A stretch of 64,000 nt of DNA from Kluyvera cryocrescens NBRC 102467 (GCF_001571285.1 NZ_BCTM01000013.1:1-64000), one strand, 5' to 3'. Numbered from the stretch's first letter, positions 39,730 through 50,643 are shown. Numbers and translations: made by a program. Notes: generated by a model not told the origin, from the letters alone.

Positions 39730-40434
39730 ATGGAACGATTCCCGCGCTCAGATTCTATCGTGCAGGCGCGTAGCGGCCTGCAAACCTATATGGCTCAGGT
39801 GTATGGCTGGATGACCTGCGGTCTGCTGCTGACCGCGTTTATTGCGTGGTATGCGGCAAATACCCCGGCAGTCATGGAGTTCGTTTTCTCCAGTAAAATC
39901 ACCTTCTTTGGGCTGATTATCGCCCAGCTGGCGCTGGTGTTTGTCCTCTCCGGCATGGTGCAGCGATTGAGCGCCGGGATGGCGACAACGTTGTTTATGC
40001 TCTATTCGGCGCTTACCGGGCTGACGCTCTCCAGCATTTTTATCGTCTACACCTATTCGTCGATTGCGAGCACCTTCGTCGTGACCGGCGGCATGTTTGG
40101 CATCATGAGCCTGTACGGCTATACCACTAAGCGCGACCTCAGCGGCTTCGGTAATATGCTGTTTATGGCGCTGATTGGTATCGTGCTGGCGTCGCTAGTG
40201 AACTTCTGGCTGAAAAGCGAAGCGCTGATGTGGGCAGTGACCTATATCGGGGTGATCGTATTTGTCGGTCTTACCGCTTATGACACCCAGAAATTGAAAA
40301 ACATTGGCGAACAGATTGACGTGCGTGATTCATCAAATCTGCGCAAATACGCCATTCTCGGTGCGCTGACCCTGTATCTCGACTTCATTAACCTGTTCCT
40401 GATGCTGCTGCGTATCTTCGGCAATCGTCGTTAA
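39730..40434 (+). CDS. ybhL: BAX inhibitor-1 family membrane protein YbhL
   Basis: A 234-residue inner-membrane protein with seven hydrophobic helices, the same length as E. coli YbhL. The family (UPF0005, TMBIM) includes pH-sensitive calcium leak channels such as Bacillus YetJ, but no role is established for YbhL. Seen are LTLSSIFIVYTYSSIASTFV and the aspartates of GLTAYDTQKLKN and YLDFINLFLMLLRIFG that form the family's conserved Asp pair. Ribosome site CAGGAG precedes the ATG. Monocistronic, with a hairpin after it. Confidence 0.95.
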   Translation: MERFPRSDSIVQARSGLQTYMAQVYGWMTCGLLLTAFIAWYAANTPAVMEFVFSSKITFFGLIIAQLALVFVLSGMVQRLSAGMATTLFMLYSALTGLTLSSIFIVYTYSSIASTFVVTGGMFGIMSLYGYTTKRDLSGFGNMLFMALIGIVLASLVNFWLKSEALMWAVTYIGVIVFVGLTAYDTQKLKNIGEQIDVRDSSNLRKYAILGALTLYLDFINLFLMLLRIFGNRR

Positions 40435-40448
40435 GTCGTTCGTTTCAT

Positions 40449-40471
40449 CCGGTGCTGTCTGGCAGCACCGG
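40449..40471 (+). terminator. Hairpin after ybhL
   Basis: CCGGTGCT and AGCACCGG form an 8-bp stem with a 7-base loop, 14 bases after the ybhL stop, followed by GTTTCCT. A weak terminator at best. Confidence 0.5.
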
Positions 40472-40550
40472 GTTTCCTCGCCGCATTTCCCGCGTTAATC
40501 CCTCCGTTCGGTGAATGTTTAGACGCTGTTTTACACAATACGGATGAAAA

Positions 40551-40568
40551 TGTGACACCACTGTCACA
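40551..40568. promoter_or_regulatory. 18-bp inverted repeat upstream of ybhQ
   Basis: TGTGAC-ACCACT-GTCACA, 79 bp before the ybhQ start. It looks like a CRP or FNR site but the arms are two bases too far apart for CRP. The regulator is unknown. Confidence 0.45.
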
Positions 40569-40646
40569 AAAAGAAGCACCTTTACGGAATTTTCCGTAGA
40601 CTTGAGTACTCTGAATAAGCAAATAAAATTCTTCAGGAGAGAAGCC

Positions 40647-41057
40647 ATGAAGTGGCAACAACGAATTCGTGTCGCAACTGGGCTCGGTTGCTGGCAGATT
40701 ATGTTGCATTTACTGGTCGTCGCCGTGTTGGTTATGGGCTGGATGAGCGGCACCTTAGTGCGCGTTGGATTAGGCCTGTGCGTGCTGTATGCCGTAAGCG
40801 TACTGCTGATGCTGGCGCTACAGCGCCACCCCGATAAACGCTGGCGAGATGTCGCCGATGTGTTCGAAGAACTGACGACCACCTGGTATTTTGGCGCCGC
40901 GATGATCGCCGTCTGGCTGCTGTCGCGCGTACTGCAAAACCACTTTCTGCTGGCGCTGGCTGGGCTGGCGATCCTCGCGGGGCCAGCCGTGTTCTCGCTG
41001 CTGGTGAAAGATAAATCCTCAGGCGATCTTGCGGCGAAACATCGCGTACGCCACTGA
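40647..41057 (+). CDS. ybhQ: Inner-membrane protein YbhQ
   Basis: A 136-residue protein, the E. coli length, with four hydrophobic segments. It starts [22 protein letters not shown] and includes [21 protein letters not shown]. No function is known. An in-frame start 15 codons upstream is not conserved, and CAGGAGAG precedes the ATG. The last 39 bases overlap, on the opposite strand, the 3' end of ybhR. E. coli has ybhM, ybhN, clsB (ybhO) and ybhP between ybhL and ybhQ; none is present here. Confidence 0.93.
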   Translation: MKWQQRIRVATGLGCWQIMLHLLVVAVLVMGWMSGTLVRVGLGLCVLYAVSVLLMLALQRHPDKRWRDVADVFEELTTTWYFGAAMIAVWLLSRVLQNHFLLALAGLAILAGPAVFSLLVKDKSSGDLAAKHRVRH

Positions 41058-42125
41058 GCCCGTCGTGGCCGCTATGAACAGTAGCGGCCACAAACTCCCC
41101 CAGATAATCGATAAACTCGCATCCTTTAGATAGATCTGTTTGGTGATATCCGTGAAGTGGCGAATCGGGTTTATCCACGTCAGGTGCTGTAACCATACCG
41201 GCATGTTCTCCACCGGCGAGACGTACCCTGACAGTAAAATCGCCGGCATCATAAAGACAAAGACGCCGATAAACGCCTGCTGCTGCGTGGAGCACAGCGA
41301 TGAAATCAACAGACCGAACCCCACCAACGAGAGGCCATAAATCACCATCGTGAAGTAGAACAGCGCCAGCGATCCGGCAAACGGAATTTGATACGCCCAA
41401 ATGCCGACTGCCAGCACGATGCTGGCCTGCGCGGTGGCGACGATCAGCGCCGGAACCGCTTTACCGACAAAAATTTGCCAGGTGGCGAGCGGCGAGACTA
41501 ACAGCTGATCGAGAGTGCCTTGTTCACGTTCACGGGCCACCGACAGCGAAGTCACAATCATCACGCCGATGGTGGTGATCATGGCGATGAGCGATGGGAC
41601 GACAAACCATTTGTAGTCGAGATTCGGGTTATACCAGTTACGCACCACCAGCTCGCTGTTATTCGGTTTCGCTTTCCCCTCCAGCAATTCCTGCTGATAA
41701 TTTTTGACGATTTGCTGCAGATAGTTAGCGGCAATCTGCGCGCTGTTAGAGTTGCGTCCGTCCAGTAAAAGCTGCATCGGCGCGGTCTGGAAGGTATCGA
41801 GATCGCGGGAGAAATCGGCCGGGAAGCGCACCAGCAGCAGCGCTTTTTGCGTGTCGATAGTCGGTTGGATCTCCTGCGGGCTTTTCAGCAGCAGCACATG
41901 CGTAAACGCTTTGGCGCGGGCAAAGCGCTGGGTCAGCTCAACGGCGTGTTTGCCGTTGTCTTCGTTATAGACGGCGATAGTTGCGTTGGTCACTTCCAGG
42001 GTGGCCGCAAAGGGGAACAACAGAACCTGAATCAGCACCGGCGCTATCAAAATAGCGCGGGTCTGCGGTTCGCGTAGCAATGATTGCAGCTCTTTGCGGA
42101 TCAGAGTCCATAAGCGATAAAACAT
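41019..42125 (-). CDS. ybhR: ABC exporter permease YbhR
   Basis: One of the two permeases of the YbhFSR exporter, linked in E. coli to export of cefoperazone, chloramphenicol and Na+/Li+. The 368 residues equal E. coli. An N-terminal helix is followed by a large extracytoplasmic loop (about 45-170) and five C-terminal helices. The ABC2 signature [20 protein letters not shown] is near residue 195-215. Last gene of cecR-ybhGFSR, 99 bp after ybhS. Confidence 0.95.
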   Translation of the reverse strand: MFYRLWTLIRKELQSLLREPQTRAILIAPVLIQVLLFPFAATLEVTNATIAVYNEDNGKHAVELTQRFARAKAFTHVLLLKSPQEIQPTIDTQKALLLVRFPADFSRDLDTFQTAPMQLLLDGRNSNSAQIAANYLQQIVKNYQQELLEGKAKPNNSELVVRNWYNPNLDYKWFVVPSLIAMITTIGVMIVTSLSVAREREQGTLDQLLVSPLATWQIFVGKAVPALIVATAQASIVLAVGIWAYQIPFAGSLALFYFTMVIYGLSLVGFGLLISSLCSTQQQAFIGVFVFMMPAILLSGYVSPVENMPVWLQHLTWINPIRHFTDITKQIYLKDASLSIIWGSLWPLLFIAATTGSVAYAMFRRKIA

Positions 42126-42224
42126 AGTGTCGTCCTTATAGCGGGTAACGCGTGACTTTCCCGACCGTCAAGGCTCGTCGACCCGATAGGCAGCATGCCA
42201 CCGGGACGCAAACGAGCGCCAGAG

Positions 42225-43358
42225 TTAATCCAACCGACGTTTGGTTTTCATCCACGTCAGGCCAATAAACATCACCGCTGAGGCGATTAAAAACAGCGTG
42301 TTAACAATCAACACCACCGGAATGTTGCCCGCCAGAAACAGGCTTTGCAGGGTACTGACGAAATAGCGCGCCGGGATGATGTAGGTCACGAGGCGAATGG
42401 CTGCCGGCATGCTGTCTATCTGGAAAATAAACCCGGATAGCATAATCGACGGCAAAAAGGCGGCATTTAGCGCAACCTGCGCGGCGTTAAACTGATTGCG
42501 GGTAATGGTCGAAATCAACAGCCCCATCCCGAGGGTACTGAGTAAAAACAGGCTGGTGATGAAAAACAGGATAATGAGCGATCCGCGATACGGCACGCCG
42601 AGAATAAATACCGAGACCAGCATACACAGCAGCATGGCGAGCATGCCGAGGAAATAGTAGGGGATAAGCTTACACAACAGCAGTTCGACGCGGGTGACTT
42701 CAGTGGACAGCAGCGCCTCCATAGTGCCGCGCTCCCACTCACGGGCGATGACCAGCGAGGTCAGAATCGCCCCGATGACCGTCATAATGATGGTTATCGC
42801 ACCGGGAATAATAAAGTGCTGGCTGATGGCCGCCGGGTTAAACCAGTAGCGAGTCTGCACATCAATCAGCGGCTCGAAGCGCTGGCCATTATCTTCGGCG
42901 CGCTGCTGTTGCCAGATTTGCCAGATGCCCTCGACATAGCCCTGCACGAAGTTCGCGGTGTTCGGTTCGCTGCCGTCGGTGATGACCTGAATCGGCGCAT
43001 CGTCGCCGACGCGGGCCATCTTTTTATCGAAATCCACCGGGACGACAATTAAACCGCGTATGCGCCCGGCCTGCATCATCTCAATCAGTTGGCCGCGATT
43101 ATCGCTGATGGTGGCATCAATGTAGGGCGAGCCGGTAAGCGTATGGGTAAAATCCAGCGCCTCTTTGCTCTGCTGCTCCAGCAGCACGCCGACTCTGAGC
43201 TTGCTGGAGTCGAGGTTAATGCCGTAGCCAAAGATAAACAGCAGCAGCAGCGGGATCACCACCGCAATCAGCCAACTGCTGGGATCGCGGATAATCTGCC
43301 GCGTCTCTTTCACGCACAGCGCGCGGACGCGCCGCCACGACAAGCTTTTAACGCTCAT
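42225..43358 (-). CDS. ybhS: ABC exporter permease YbhS
   Basis: Second permease of YbhFSR, 377 residues as in E. coli. It has the same layout as YbhR: one helix ([19 protein letters not shown]), a periplasmic loop, then five helices. The ABC2 motif [19 protein letters not shown] precedes those helices. The start at 43358 ([18 protein letters not shown]) overlaps ybhF by 11 bases; a longer start 25 codons upstream lies deep in ybhF and is rejected. Probably forms a heterodimer with YbhR. Confidence 0.95.
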   Translation of the reverse strand: MSVKSLSWRRVRALCVKETRQIIRDPSSWLIAVVIPLLLLFIFGYGINLDSSKLRVGVLLEQQSKEALDFTHTLTGSPYIDATISDNRGQLIEMMQAGRIRGLIVVPVDFDKKMARVGDDAPIQVITDGSEPNTANFVQGYVEGIWQIWQQQRAEDNGQRFEPLIDVQTRYWFNPAAISQHFIIPGAITIIMTVIGAILTSLVIAREWERGTMEALLSTEVTRVELLLCKLIPYYFLGMLAMLLCMLVSVFILGVPYRGSLIILFFITSLFLLSTLGMGLLISTITRNQFNAAQVALNAAFLPSIMLSGFIFQIDSMPAAIRLVTYIIPARYFVSTLQSLFLAGNIPVVLIVNTLFLIASAVMFIGLTWMKTKRRLD

Positions 43359-45087
43359 CGGCATGCTCCTTATCCCAATCATTAATGAGGGTGATAAACG
43401 CCTGCTCCATGGTCGGGTCCGGCTGCTGCTCATCGGCCGCCTGCGCCTTTAAATCGTCCGGCGTGCCGCTGGCAATCAGCTTCCCGCGATAGACCAGCCC
43501 AATGCGGTCGCAGTACTCGGCCTCATCCATAAAGTGGGTGGTCACCATCACGGTGACGCCTTTCTCAACCATGCTGTTGATGTGCAGCCAGAATTCGCGG
43601 CGGGTGATCGGGTCAACGCCCGAAGTCGGTTCATCAAGAAACAGAATGTCCGGCTCGTGCATCAGCGAACAGGCCAGCGCCAGACGCTGCTTAAAGCCCA
43701 ACGGCAGCGCATCGGTAGTGTGACGAGCAATTTCATCGAGGCCAAAGGCTTCGCTCATGCTGCGGATTTTGTCGTTTTGCGCTTTTCCGCGCAGGCCATA
43801 CACGCCTGAGAAGAAGCGCAGATTTTGTTCCACGGTCAGGTTACCGTAGAGGGAAAATTTCTGCGCCATATAACCTAAATGCTGGCGTGCCTTACCGGAA
43901 CCGGTTTTGAGGTCCATATTCAGCACCAGCGCGTTGCCGGAAGTGGGGACTAACAAACCGCACATCATCTTAAACGTGGTGGACTTGCCCGCGCCGTTTG
44001 GCCCCAGCAGGCCAAAAATCTCCCCGCGTTTAACGGCAAAGTTGACGTGGTCGGTGGCGGCGAAATCACCAAATTTTTTGGTCAGTTCTTTCGCTTCGAT
44101 AACCGTTTCCTCAGCCGAGCCTTCCACCGTATGCAAAATAGCGCCCAGCGGCGATTCCGATGTCCCCGCACCGCCCAGCAGATCGATAAATGCATCTTCA
44201 AAGCGCGGCGTGGTTTCTTCAATTTCCAGTGCCGGCATTCCCGGCGCATTTCTCAGGTCACCCGCGGTGGCAGATTTTTTCAGGATCGTGCGCACCGAGC
44301 GGCCCTGAATCATGCCGTCGCTGACCATCTCCTGCTTCAGCGCCCGCTGTAACAGCTTGCGGTTGTTCTCCGCCGGGCTGTGCATCAGGAAGCTGCGCCC
44401 GGCCATGGTGCGGGTGAGGGCGGTCGGTTCGCCCTGATACAGCAGCTCGCCTTCATTCATCAGCAGCACGTCCTGGCACTGCTCGGCTTCATCGAGATAC
44501 GAGGTGCTCCAGAGGATCAGCATGCCGTCGCCCGCCAGCTCATGGACCATTTGCCACAGCTCGCGACGGGAAATGGGGTCAACGCCGACGCCGGGTTCAT
44601 CCAGCAGCAGGACTTTGGGTTCACCCACTAACGTACAGGCGAGCCCCAGTTTTTGCTTCATACCACCGGAAAGCTTGCCCGCCAGCCGTGAAGTAAACGG
44701 CCCCAGCGAAGTAAACTCCAGCAGACGCGCGAAGGTCTTCTCGCGGATTTCACCGGTGACGCTGCGCAGATCGGCGTAGAGATTGAGGTTCTCCATCACC
44801 GTCAGATCTTCATACAGGCCGAATTTTTGCGGCATATAGCCGAGCACCGCGTGGAGCGCGCTGTCGTCACGAATAGGATCGAGCCCCAGCACCGTTGCAC
44901 TGCCTTCGTCGGGTTTGAGTAATCCGGCGAGCATCCGCATCAGCGTGGTTTTTCCCGCGCCGTCAGGCCCGACAAGCCCGGTGACGTAGCCCGATTGAAT
45001 GGTACAGTCCAGCCGGGCGACCGCCGGTTTTTTCATGTCGGCGAACTGTTTGACCAGCCCTTGAAGCTGGATCTGATGCTCACTCAT
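43348..45087 (-). CDS. ybhF: ABC exporter ATPase YbhF (two ATPase domains)
   Basis: A 579-residue ATPase with two ABC domains. Walker [10 protein letters not shown] lies near residue 40 and [10 protein letters not shown] near 360. Signatures are [12 protein letters not shown] and [12 protein letters not shown], with [12 protein letters not shown] and [12 protein letters not shown] as Walker B. The first Walker A has D in place of the usual N, as in E. coli. Two ATGs compete, at 45099 and 45087; the later overlaps the ybhG stop by eight bases and gives the usual length. It energises YbhRS. Confidence 0.94.
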   Translation of the reverse strand: MSEHQIQLQGLVKQFADMKKPAVARLDCTIQSGYVTGLVGPDGAGKTTLMRMLAGLLKPDEGSATVLGLDPIRDDSALHAVLGYMPQKFGLYEDLTVMENLNLYADLRSVTGEIREKTFARLLEFTSLGPFTSRLAGKLSGGMKQKLGLACTLVGEPKVLLLDEPGVGVDPISRRELWQMVHELAGDGMLILWSTSYLDEAEQCQDVLLMNEGELLYQGEPTALTRTMAGRSFLMHSPAENNRKLLQRALKQEMVSDGMIQGRSVRTILKKSATAGDLRNAPGMPALEIEETTPRFEDAFIDLLGGAGTSESPLGAILHTVEGSAEETVIEAKELTKKFGDFAATDHVNFAVKRGEIFGLLGPNGAGKSTTFKMMCGLLVPTSGNALVLNMDLKTGSGKARQHLGYMAQKFSLYGNLTVEQNLRFFSGVYGLRGKAQNDKIRSMSEAFGLDEIARHTTDALPLGFKQRLALACSLMHEPDILFLDEPTSGVDPITRREFWLHINSMVEKGVTVMVTTHFMDEAEYCDRIGLVYRGKLIASGTPDDLKAQAADEQQPDPTMEQAFITLINDWDKEHADER

Positions 45088-46078
45088 GGCGTGGCTCATC
45101 GCTAAACTTCAGCGTCACCGGCATTCCCTGACGCAGACTGTCGTCGGCATCGGTAACGATAATGCGCAGACGATAGACCAGATCGGTTCGCAGATCCGGC
45201 GTTTCAACCGTTTTTGGCGTAAATTCAGCGGTGGGTGAAACGAAGCCAATTTTGCCGTGATAAGGTTTATCCGGGCGGCCGTCGGTATAGAGCAGAATTT
45301 CCCGTCCCGGCTGCGCCTGATTAAGGTTTTTCTCGTCAACATAAGCACGAACCCACACCGGATGGGTTAACGACAGCGTCAGGACCGTGCTGCCGGCGGT
45401 GAGCATGCTGCCGGGCTCTACTGCGCGGGTTAATAACGTGCCGTCAGACGGTGCGGTTAGTACGGTATCCTGTAAATCGAGGGTTGACTGCGCCAGCTGT
45501 GCCTGAGCCTGTTCAAGATTGGCTTTGGCCTGGGCGATTTCCTGTGGACGGTTACCCGCGCGGTACTGGCTTAACTTATCCTGCGCTGATTTCAGCGATG
45601 CCAGCGCCTGGTCACGTGAGGAACGGGCATTTGCCAGGTCGTTCGCGGATAACAAGCGGCTATTCCATAGCCCCTGTTGGCGCTGCAGGAAGCTTTGCGC
45701 ATAATCATAAGCCGCCTGGGCCTGTTTGACCGCGGCGGCGGCTTGGGCTATCTCTTCCGCCCGGTAGCCGGCCATCATCAGGTCGTACTGCGCCTGCGCG
45801 GTCGCGACGTTAGCTTTAGCCTGCATTAAGGCGTTTTCATACGGCGCTTTGTCGAGTTGCCCCAGCGTCTGGCCTTGCTTAATGGCATCGCCTTCATCAA
45901 CGTTCAGCGATTGCAGGCGTCCGCCGACGCGGAAGCTCATATTGACGGTACGAATATCAACGTTGCCGTAAAGCGTCAGCCCGTTATTTTGCAGACTTTG
46001 ATACCACCACGTCCCGCCGCCTATCGCTGCGACGATGATGGCAACGGCCAGGATAATGGCGACCGGTTTTTTCATCAC
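45080..46078 (-). CDS. ybhG: Membrane fusion protein YbhG
   Basis: HlyD-type periplasmic adaptor likely joining YbhFSR to an outer-membrane channel. The 332 residues equal E. coli. An N-terminal anchor (residues 4-26) is followed by a barrel/lipoyl region ([20 protein letters not shown]). A long alpha-hairpin rich in Ala and Gln (about 75-200, coiled coil) comes next, then the lipoyl return [18 protein letters not shown]. Its ATG overlaps the cecR stop by four bases. Confidence 0.95.
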   Translation of the reverse strand: MMKKPVAIILAVAIIVAAIGGGTWWYQSLQNNGLTLYGNVDIRTVNMSFRVGGRLQSLNVDEGDAIKQGQTLGQLDKAPYENALMQAKANVATAQAQYDLMMAGYRAEEIAQAAAAVKQAQAAYDYAQSFLQRQQGLWNSRLLSANDLANARSSRDQALASLKSAQDKLSQYRAGNRPQEIAQAKANLEQAQAQLAQSTLDLQDTVLTAPSDGTLLTRAVEPGSMLTAGSTVLTLSLTHPVWVRAYVDEKNLNQAQPGREILLYTDGRPDKPYHGKIGFVSPTAEFTPKTVETPDLRTDLVYRLRIIVTDADDSLRQGMPVTLKFSDEPRHE

Positions 46079-46749
46079 TTCAGGCTCCTTTGAGTTAATC
46101 CTTGCAAGATAAGATCGATATGACAGGTCACGACCTGGAAGATCTGTTCGGTCTTGTCGGTATCAAACTGTGACCAGCCGGTACGCATCAAAATAGTTTC
46201 TCGCCCGAGGCGAAACGCCAGCACTTCACCCAGCAGGGCGTGGGTATGCAGGATCATCTGCGTGCTGTTGGCGTCGCAGCCGGTGTAGGCGGCAATTAAG
46301 CGGGTGAGGTGGGCATGCAACGGGGCGATAACCTGATCGTGGATGCGCTGATAGGCGGCGGTCGGCGATAGCTGTTCGCGAGAGATGAACTTGCTGAGGC
46401 TCAGCGTATCGTCCTGGGTGAGCAGCAAGATCATATTGCGACAGGCCTGAAAAATCAGCGTGCGCATAGCTTCGCGATCGGGCTGCGGCTCGGCAAAAAG
46501 CTGTTCGGCAGCCTGCGCGTGGGCGCGGAAATTTTCGCCGATGAAATCGGCAATCCACTGCGCACAAGCCTGGTATAAATCTTCTTTTGAGCCAAAATAA
46601 TAGGTAATGGCGGCAATATTCTGCCCAGCCTGGGCGGCAATATCGCGGGTCGTGGAGTGTAGGCCGTATTCGCCGAATTGGGCGAGGGCGGCGGCGATAA
46701 GCTGGCTTTTGGCCTGCTCACCTTTACTGGTGATTGGCGTCACGTTCAT
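46075..46749 (-). CDS. cecR: TetR-family regulator CecR (YbiH)
   Basis: Repressor of the ybhGFSR operon and regulator of rhlE in E. coli. The 224-residue protein (E. coli 223) has an N-terminal TetR helix-turn-helix: [27 protein letters not shown] near residues 35-60. The C-terminal ligand domain is of the TetR_C CecR type. ATG at 46749 follows the E. coli start; a GTG three codons earlier is possible. First gene of cecR-ybhGFSR, divergent from rhlE with a long palindrome between. Confidence 0.95.
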   Translation of the reverse strand: MNVTPITSKGEQAKSQLIAAALAQFGEYGLHSTTRDIAAQAGQNIAAITYYFGSKEDLYQACAQWIADFIGENFRAHAQAAEQLFAEPQPDREAMRTLIFQACRNMILLLTQDDTLSLSKFISREQLSPTAAYQRIHDQVIAPLHAHLTRLIAAYTGCDANSTQMILHTHALLGEVLAFRLGRETILMRTGWSQFDTDKTEQIFQVVTCHIDLILQGLTQRSLK

Positions 46750-46760
46750 CGTTGCCACTC

Positions 46761-46788
46761 AAAGTTAATCAATCGATTGATTAACTTT
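46761..46788. promoter_or_regulatory. 28-bp perfect palindrome, candidate CecR operator
   Basis: AAAGTTAATCAATC and GATTGATTAACTTT are exact reverse complements with no spacer, 12 bp upstream of cecR and between it and rhlE. The size and symmetry suit a TetR-family dimer. Assignment to CecR is by position. Confidence 0.75.
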
Positions 46789-46979
46789 ATGCCGGGTTTT
46801 TAATCTTGTCCAGTCTGGTGAATAATCTTGTTTTCCACCGTTAAGGGGATAATTTATGCGGTGTATCACAAAAACTGCTACACTCCGCCCCTTCATGACA
46901 TTGTGGTTTTTGTCATTTCCTCGTTTTTTATCCCCTCGAAAACTACACCGCATGCGGTCGGGGTGGGTGTGGAGTAATT

Positions 46980-48353
46980 ATGTCTTTTGATTCCCTCGGA
47001 TTGAACCCCGATATTCTGCGTGCCGTTGCTGAGCAAGGCTACCAGGAACCCACCCCCATTCAGCAGCAGGCGATCCCTGCTGTACTGCAGGGCCGCGATC
47101 TGATGGCGAGCGCGCAAACGGGTACCGGTAAAACCGCAGGTTTTACTCTGCCGCTGCTGCAGACGCTGGTCTCCCGCGATCCACACGTTAAAGGCCGCCG
47201 TCCGGTACGTGCGCTGATCCTGACGCCAACCCGCGAGCTGGCAGCACAGATTGGTGAAAACGTTCGCGAATACAGCCGCTACCTGAACATTCGCTCGCTG
47301 GTGGTTTTCGGCGGCGTTAGCATTAACCCGCAGATGATGAAGCTGCGCAGCGGCGTTGACGTACTGGTGGCAACCCCAGGCCGTCTGCTGGATCTGGAAC
47401 ATCAAAACGCCGTGAAGCTCGATCAGGTTGAGATTCTGGTGCTTGATGAAGCTGACCGTATGCTGGATATGGGCTTCATCCATGATATTCGTCGCGTGCT
47501 GACCAAGCTGCCGGCGAAACGCCAGAACCTGCTGTTCTCCGCCACTTTCTCTGACGACATCAAAGCACTGGCAGAAAAACTGCTGACCAATCCGCTGGAA
47601 ATTGAAGTTGCGCGTCGTAACACTGCCTCTGAGCAGGTGACCCAGCATGTTCACATGGTGGACAAAAAGCGTAAACGCGAACTGTTGTCGCAGATGATTG
47701 GCGAAGGTAACTGGCAGCAGGTGTTGGTCTTCACCCGTACTAAACACGGGGCTAACCATCTGGCAGAGCAGTTGAATAAAGACGGCATTCGCAGCGCTGC
47801 CATTCATGGCAACAAATCGCAGGGTGCGCGAACCCGCGCGCTGGCTGATTTTAAATCTGGCGATATTCGTGTGCTGGTGGCGACCGACATTGCGGCACGT
47901 GGCCTGGATATCGAAGAGCTGCCGCACGTCGTGAACTTTGAGCTGCCAAACGTACCGGAAGATTACGTACACCGCATTGGGCGTACCGGCCGTGCGGCGG
48001 CAACCGGCGAAGCGCTGTCGCTGGTGTGCGTCGATGAAATTAAACTGCTGCGCGATATCGAACGTCTGCTGAAGAAAGAGATCCCACGCATTGCGCTGCC
48101 GGGTTATGAACCGGATCCGTCTATCAAGGCTGAGCCGATTCAGAACGGTCGTCAGCAGCGTGGCGGTGGTAACGGAAACGGCGGCGGTCGTGGTCGCCAG
48201 GGCCAGAGTCAGGGCGGCGGACGCGGTCAGCAGCAGCCGCGTCGTACCGACGGCGGTGCGCCAAAGGCTAAGCCGCGTAGTGCGGAAGGCAAACCGGCGG
48301 GCGATAAGCCACGCCCACCGCGCCGCCCGCGTAAACCGGCGGCAGCACAGTAA
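46980..48353 (+). CDS. rhlE: DEAD-box RNA helicase RhlE
   Basis: ATP-dependent RNA helicase linked to ribosome maturation. The 457 residues (E. coli 454) show the Q motif ([10 protein letters not shown]), Walker A AQTGTGKT near 45-52, DEAD box VLDEADRML near 155, SATF, and [13 protein letters not shown]. The C-terminal tail from about residue 380 is low-complexity, Gly/Arg/Gln-rich then basic, as in RhlE of relatives. Single gene with a terminator; the leader may fall under CecR. Confidence 0.97.
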   Translation: MSFDSLGLNPDILRAVAEQGYQEPTPIQQQAIPAVLQGRDLMASAQTGTGKTAGFTLPLLQTLVSRDPHVKGRRPVRALILTPTRELAAQIGENVREYSRYLNIRSLVVFGGVSINPQMMKLRSGVDVLVATPGRLLDLEHQNAVKLDQVEILVLDEADRMLDMGFIHDIRRVLTKLPAKRQNLLFSATFSDDIKALAEKLLTNPLEIEVARRNTASEQVTQHVHMVDKKRKRELLSQMIGEGNWQQVLVFTRTKHGANHLAEQLNKDGIRSAAIHGNKSQGARTRALADFKSGDIRVLVATDIAARGLDIEELPHVVNFELPNVPEDYVHRIGRTGRAAATGEALSLVCVDEIKLLRDIERLLKKEIPRIALPGYEPDPSIKAEPIQNGRQQRGGGNGNGGGRGRQGQSQGGGRGQQQPRRTDGGAPKAKPRSAEGKPAGDKPRPPRRPRKPAAAQ

Positions 48354-48359
48354 AATAAG

Positions 48360-48388
48360 AGCCCGGCTAAAAGCCGGGCTTTCTTTTT
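48360..48388 (+). terminator. rhlE terminator
   Basis: AGCCCGGCT and AGCCGGGCT form a 9-bp stem with an AAA loop followed by TTCTTTTTT, six bases after the rhlE stop. Confidence 0.92.
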
Positions 48389-48415
48389 TGCCGCAGCGCG
48401 CAGAAGATGTCACAA

Positions 48416-48435
48416 TAGTGGCTGTTTATACAGTA
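48416..48435 (+). promoter_or_regulatory. LexA (SOS) box upstream of dinG
   Basis: TAGTGGCTGTTTATACAGTA, 14 bp before the dinG start. The right half ATACAGTA is a perfect LexA half-site and the left is degenerate, just as in the E. coli dinG SOS box. Confidence 0.75.
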
Positions 48436-48449
48436 TCTCAGGTTTTCTC

Positions 48450-50603
48450 ATGGCTTTGACCGCTGCGCTAAAAGCGCAAATCGCCGCCTGGTACAAGGCG
48501 CTCCAGGAACAGATCCCCGACTTTATTCCCCGCGCACCGCAGCGGCAGATGATTGCTGACGTCGCCAAAACGCTGGCAGGGGAAGAGGGACGACACCTGG
48601 CGATTGAAGCGCCGACCGGCGTGGGGAAAACTTTGTCCTATCTGATTCCCGGTATCGCGATTGCCCGGGAAGAACAAAAAACGCTGGTGGTGAGTACCGC
48701 CAACGTCGCCTTGCAGGATCAGATCTACAGTAAAGATCTGCCGCTGCTGCGCAAAATTATCCCCGATCTGCGTTTTACCGCCGCTTTCGGCCGCGGGCGC
48801 TACGTCTGTACCCGTAATCTGTCGGCGCTTGCCAGCACCGATCCTACCCAGCAAGATCTGCTCGCCTTTCTCGAAGATGAACTGACGCCAAACAATCAGG
48901 AAGAGCAGAAACGCTGCGCCAGGCTTAAAGGGGATCTTGATAGCTACAAGTGGGATGGGCTGCGCGATCACACCGATGTGCCGATCGATGACGACCTGTG
49001 GCGACGGCTGAGTACTGATAAAGCCAGCTGTCTAAACCGCAATTGCCATTATTATCGGGAATGCCCGTTTTTTGTCGCCCGCCGTGAGATTCAGGAAGCG
49101 GAAGTGGTGGTCGCCAACCATGCGCTGGTGATGGCGGCGATGGAGAGTGAAGCGGTGCTGCCGGAGCCGAAAAATCTGCTGCTGGTGCTTGATGAAGGAC
49201 ACCATTTGCCGGACGTCGCTCGCGATGCGCTGGAGATGAGCGCTGAAATTACCGCGCCGTGGTATCGCCTGCAGCTCGACCTGTTCAGCAAGCTGGTGGC
49301 GACCTGCATGGAGCAGTTTCGTCCCAAAACCACGCCGCCGCTGGCGCTTCCTGAGCGCCTGACTGCGCATTGTGAAGAGCTTGACGAGCTGATCGCCTCG
49401 CTGAACAACATCCTCAACCTCTATCTCCCCGCCACCCAGGAGGCGGAGCACCGTTTCCCGATGGGCGAACTGCCGGATGAGGTGATGGAAATCTGCCAGC
49501 GTCTGGCGAAGCTAACCGAAATGCTGCGCGGATTATCGGAGCTGTTTCTAAACGATCTCAGTGAAAAAACCGGCAGCCACGATATCGTCCGGCTGCATCG
49601 GGTCATTTTGCAGATGAACCGCGCGCTGGGGATGTTCGAATCGCAAAGCAAGCTGTGGCGTCTGGCGTCACTGTCGCAGGCCTCGGGGGCTCCGGTAACC
49701 AAGTGGGCCACCCGCGATGTACGCGATGGTCAGATGCACGTGTGGTTCCACTGCGTGGGGATCCGCGTGAGCGATCAGCTTGAGCGCCTGCTGTGGCGAA
49801 GCGTACCGCATATCGTGGTCACTTCCGCGACGCTGCGTTCGCTCAATAGCTTCTCGCGCCTGCAGGAGATGAGCGGGTTGAAGGAGAAAGCGGGCGACCG
49901 TTTTGTGGCGCTGGATTCGCCGTTCAATCACGTTGAGCAGGGCAAAATCGTCATTCCGCAAATGAAGTACGAACCGCTTATCGATACGGAAGAGCAGCAT
50001 ATTGCCGAGATGGCGGCCTATTTCCGCCAGCAGGTGGAGAGCAAAAAACACCACGGCATGCTGGTGCTTTTCGCCAGCGGACGCGCGATGCAGCGCTTTC
50101 TTGAGCATGTAACCGATCTGCGGCTGATGCTGCTGGTGCAGGGCGATCAGCCGCGCTACCGGCTGGTAGAACTGCACCGTAAGCGGGTTGAGAGCGGCGA
50201 ATACAGCGTGCTGGTCGGGCTGCAATCTTTCGCGGAGGGGCTTGATCTCAAAGGCGAACTGCTAAGCCAGGTGCATATTCACAAAATTGCTTTCCCGCCT
50301 ATCGACAGCCCGGTGGTGATTACCGAAGGCGAATGGCTGAAAAGCCTCAACCGCTATCCGTTTGAGGTGCAGAGCCTGCCAAGCGCATCATTTAACCTGA
50401 TTCAACAGGTCGGGCGCTTAATCCGTAGCCACGGATGTTGGGGGGAAGTGATTATCTACGATAAGCGGTTGTTGACCAAAAACTACGGTCAGCGTTTACT
50501 GAATGCGTTACCGGTCTTTCCTATTGAGCGAACGGAAGTGCCGGAAGTCGCAGAACTGAAGCCGAAAGCGAAAGCCAAAGCGCCGCGGCGAAAAAAGCGC
50601 TAG
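48450..50603 (+). CDS. dinG: ATP-dependent DNA helicase DinG
   Basis: XPD-like 5'-3' helicase of superfamily 2 with an iron-sulphur cluster, damage-inducible, thought to resolve R-loops and replication conflicts. The 717-residue protein (E. coli 716) has Walker A EAPTGVGKT near residue 50-58. Four cluster cysteines are seen in GRYVCTRN, KASCLNRNC and RECPFF, between about 120 and 205. Also visible are LDEGHH, and QVGRLIRSHGCWGEV near 640. Directly after an SOS box. Confidence 0.97.
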   Translation: MALTAALKAQIAAWYKALQEQIPDFIPRAPQRQMIADVAKTLAGEEGRHLAIEAPTGVGKTLSYLIPGIAIAREEQKTLVVSTANVALQDQIYSKDLPLLRKIIPDLRFTAAFGRGRYVCTRNLSALASTDPTQQDLLAFLEDELTPNNQEEQKRCARLKGDLDSYKWDGLRDHTDVPIDDDLWRRLSTDKASCLNRNCHYYRECPFFVARREIQEAEVVVANHALVMAAMESEAVLPEPKNLLLVLDEGHHLPDVARDALEMSAEITAPWYRLQLDLFSKLVATCMEQFRPKTTPPLALPERLTAHCEELDELIASLNNILNLYLPATQEAEHRFPMGELPDEVMEICQRLAKLTEMLRGLSELFLNDLSEKTGSHDIVRLHRVILQMNRALGMFESQSKLWRLASLSQASGAPVTKWATRDVRDGQMHVWFHCVGIRVSDQLERLLWRSVPHIVVTSATLRSLNSFSRLQEMSGLKEKAGDRFVALDSPFNHVEQGKIVIPQMKYEPLIDTEEQHIAEMAAYFRQQVESKKHHGMLVLFASGRAMQRFLEHVTDLRLMLLVQGDQPRYRLVELHRKRVESGEYSVLVGLQSFAEGLDLKGELLSQVHIHKIAFPPIDSPVVITEGEWLKSLNRYPFEVQSLPSASFNLIQQVGRLIRSHGCWGEVIIYDKRLLTKNYGQRLLNALPVFPIERTEVPEVAELKPKAKAKAPRRKKR

Positions 50604-50643
50604 CCCGGCCGGGCGTCGTATGAGCATTCAACAGGAGTCGCAA

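Noticed and set aside
40551-40568. Possible CRP site before ybhQ.
   Set aside because: The arms TGTGA and TCACA are eight bases apart rather than six, so it is kept only as an inverted repeat of unknown role.
46893-48413. 506-codon open frame on the minus strand across rhlE.
   Set aside because: RhlE on the plus strand is certain. The opposite frame is rich in Arg, His and Gln, typical of reverse translation of a GC-rich gene.
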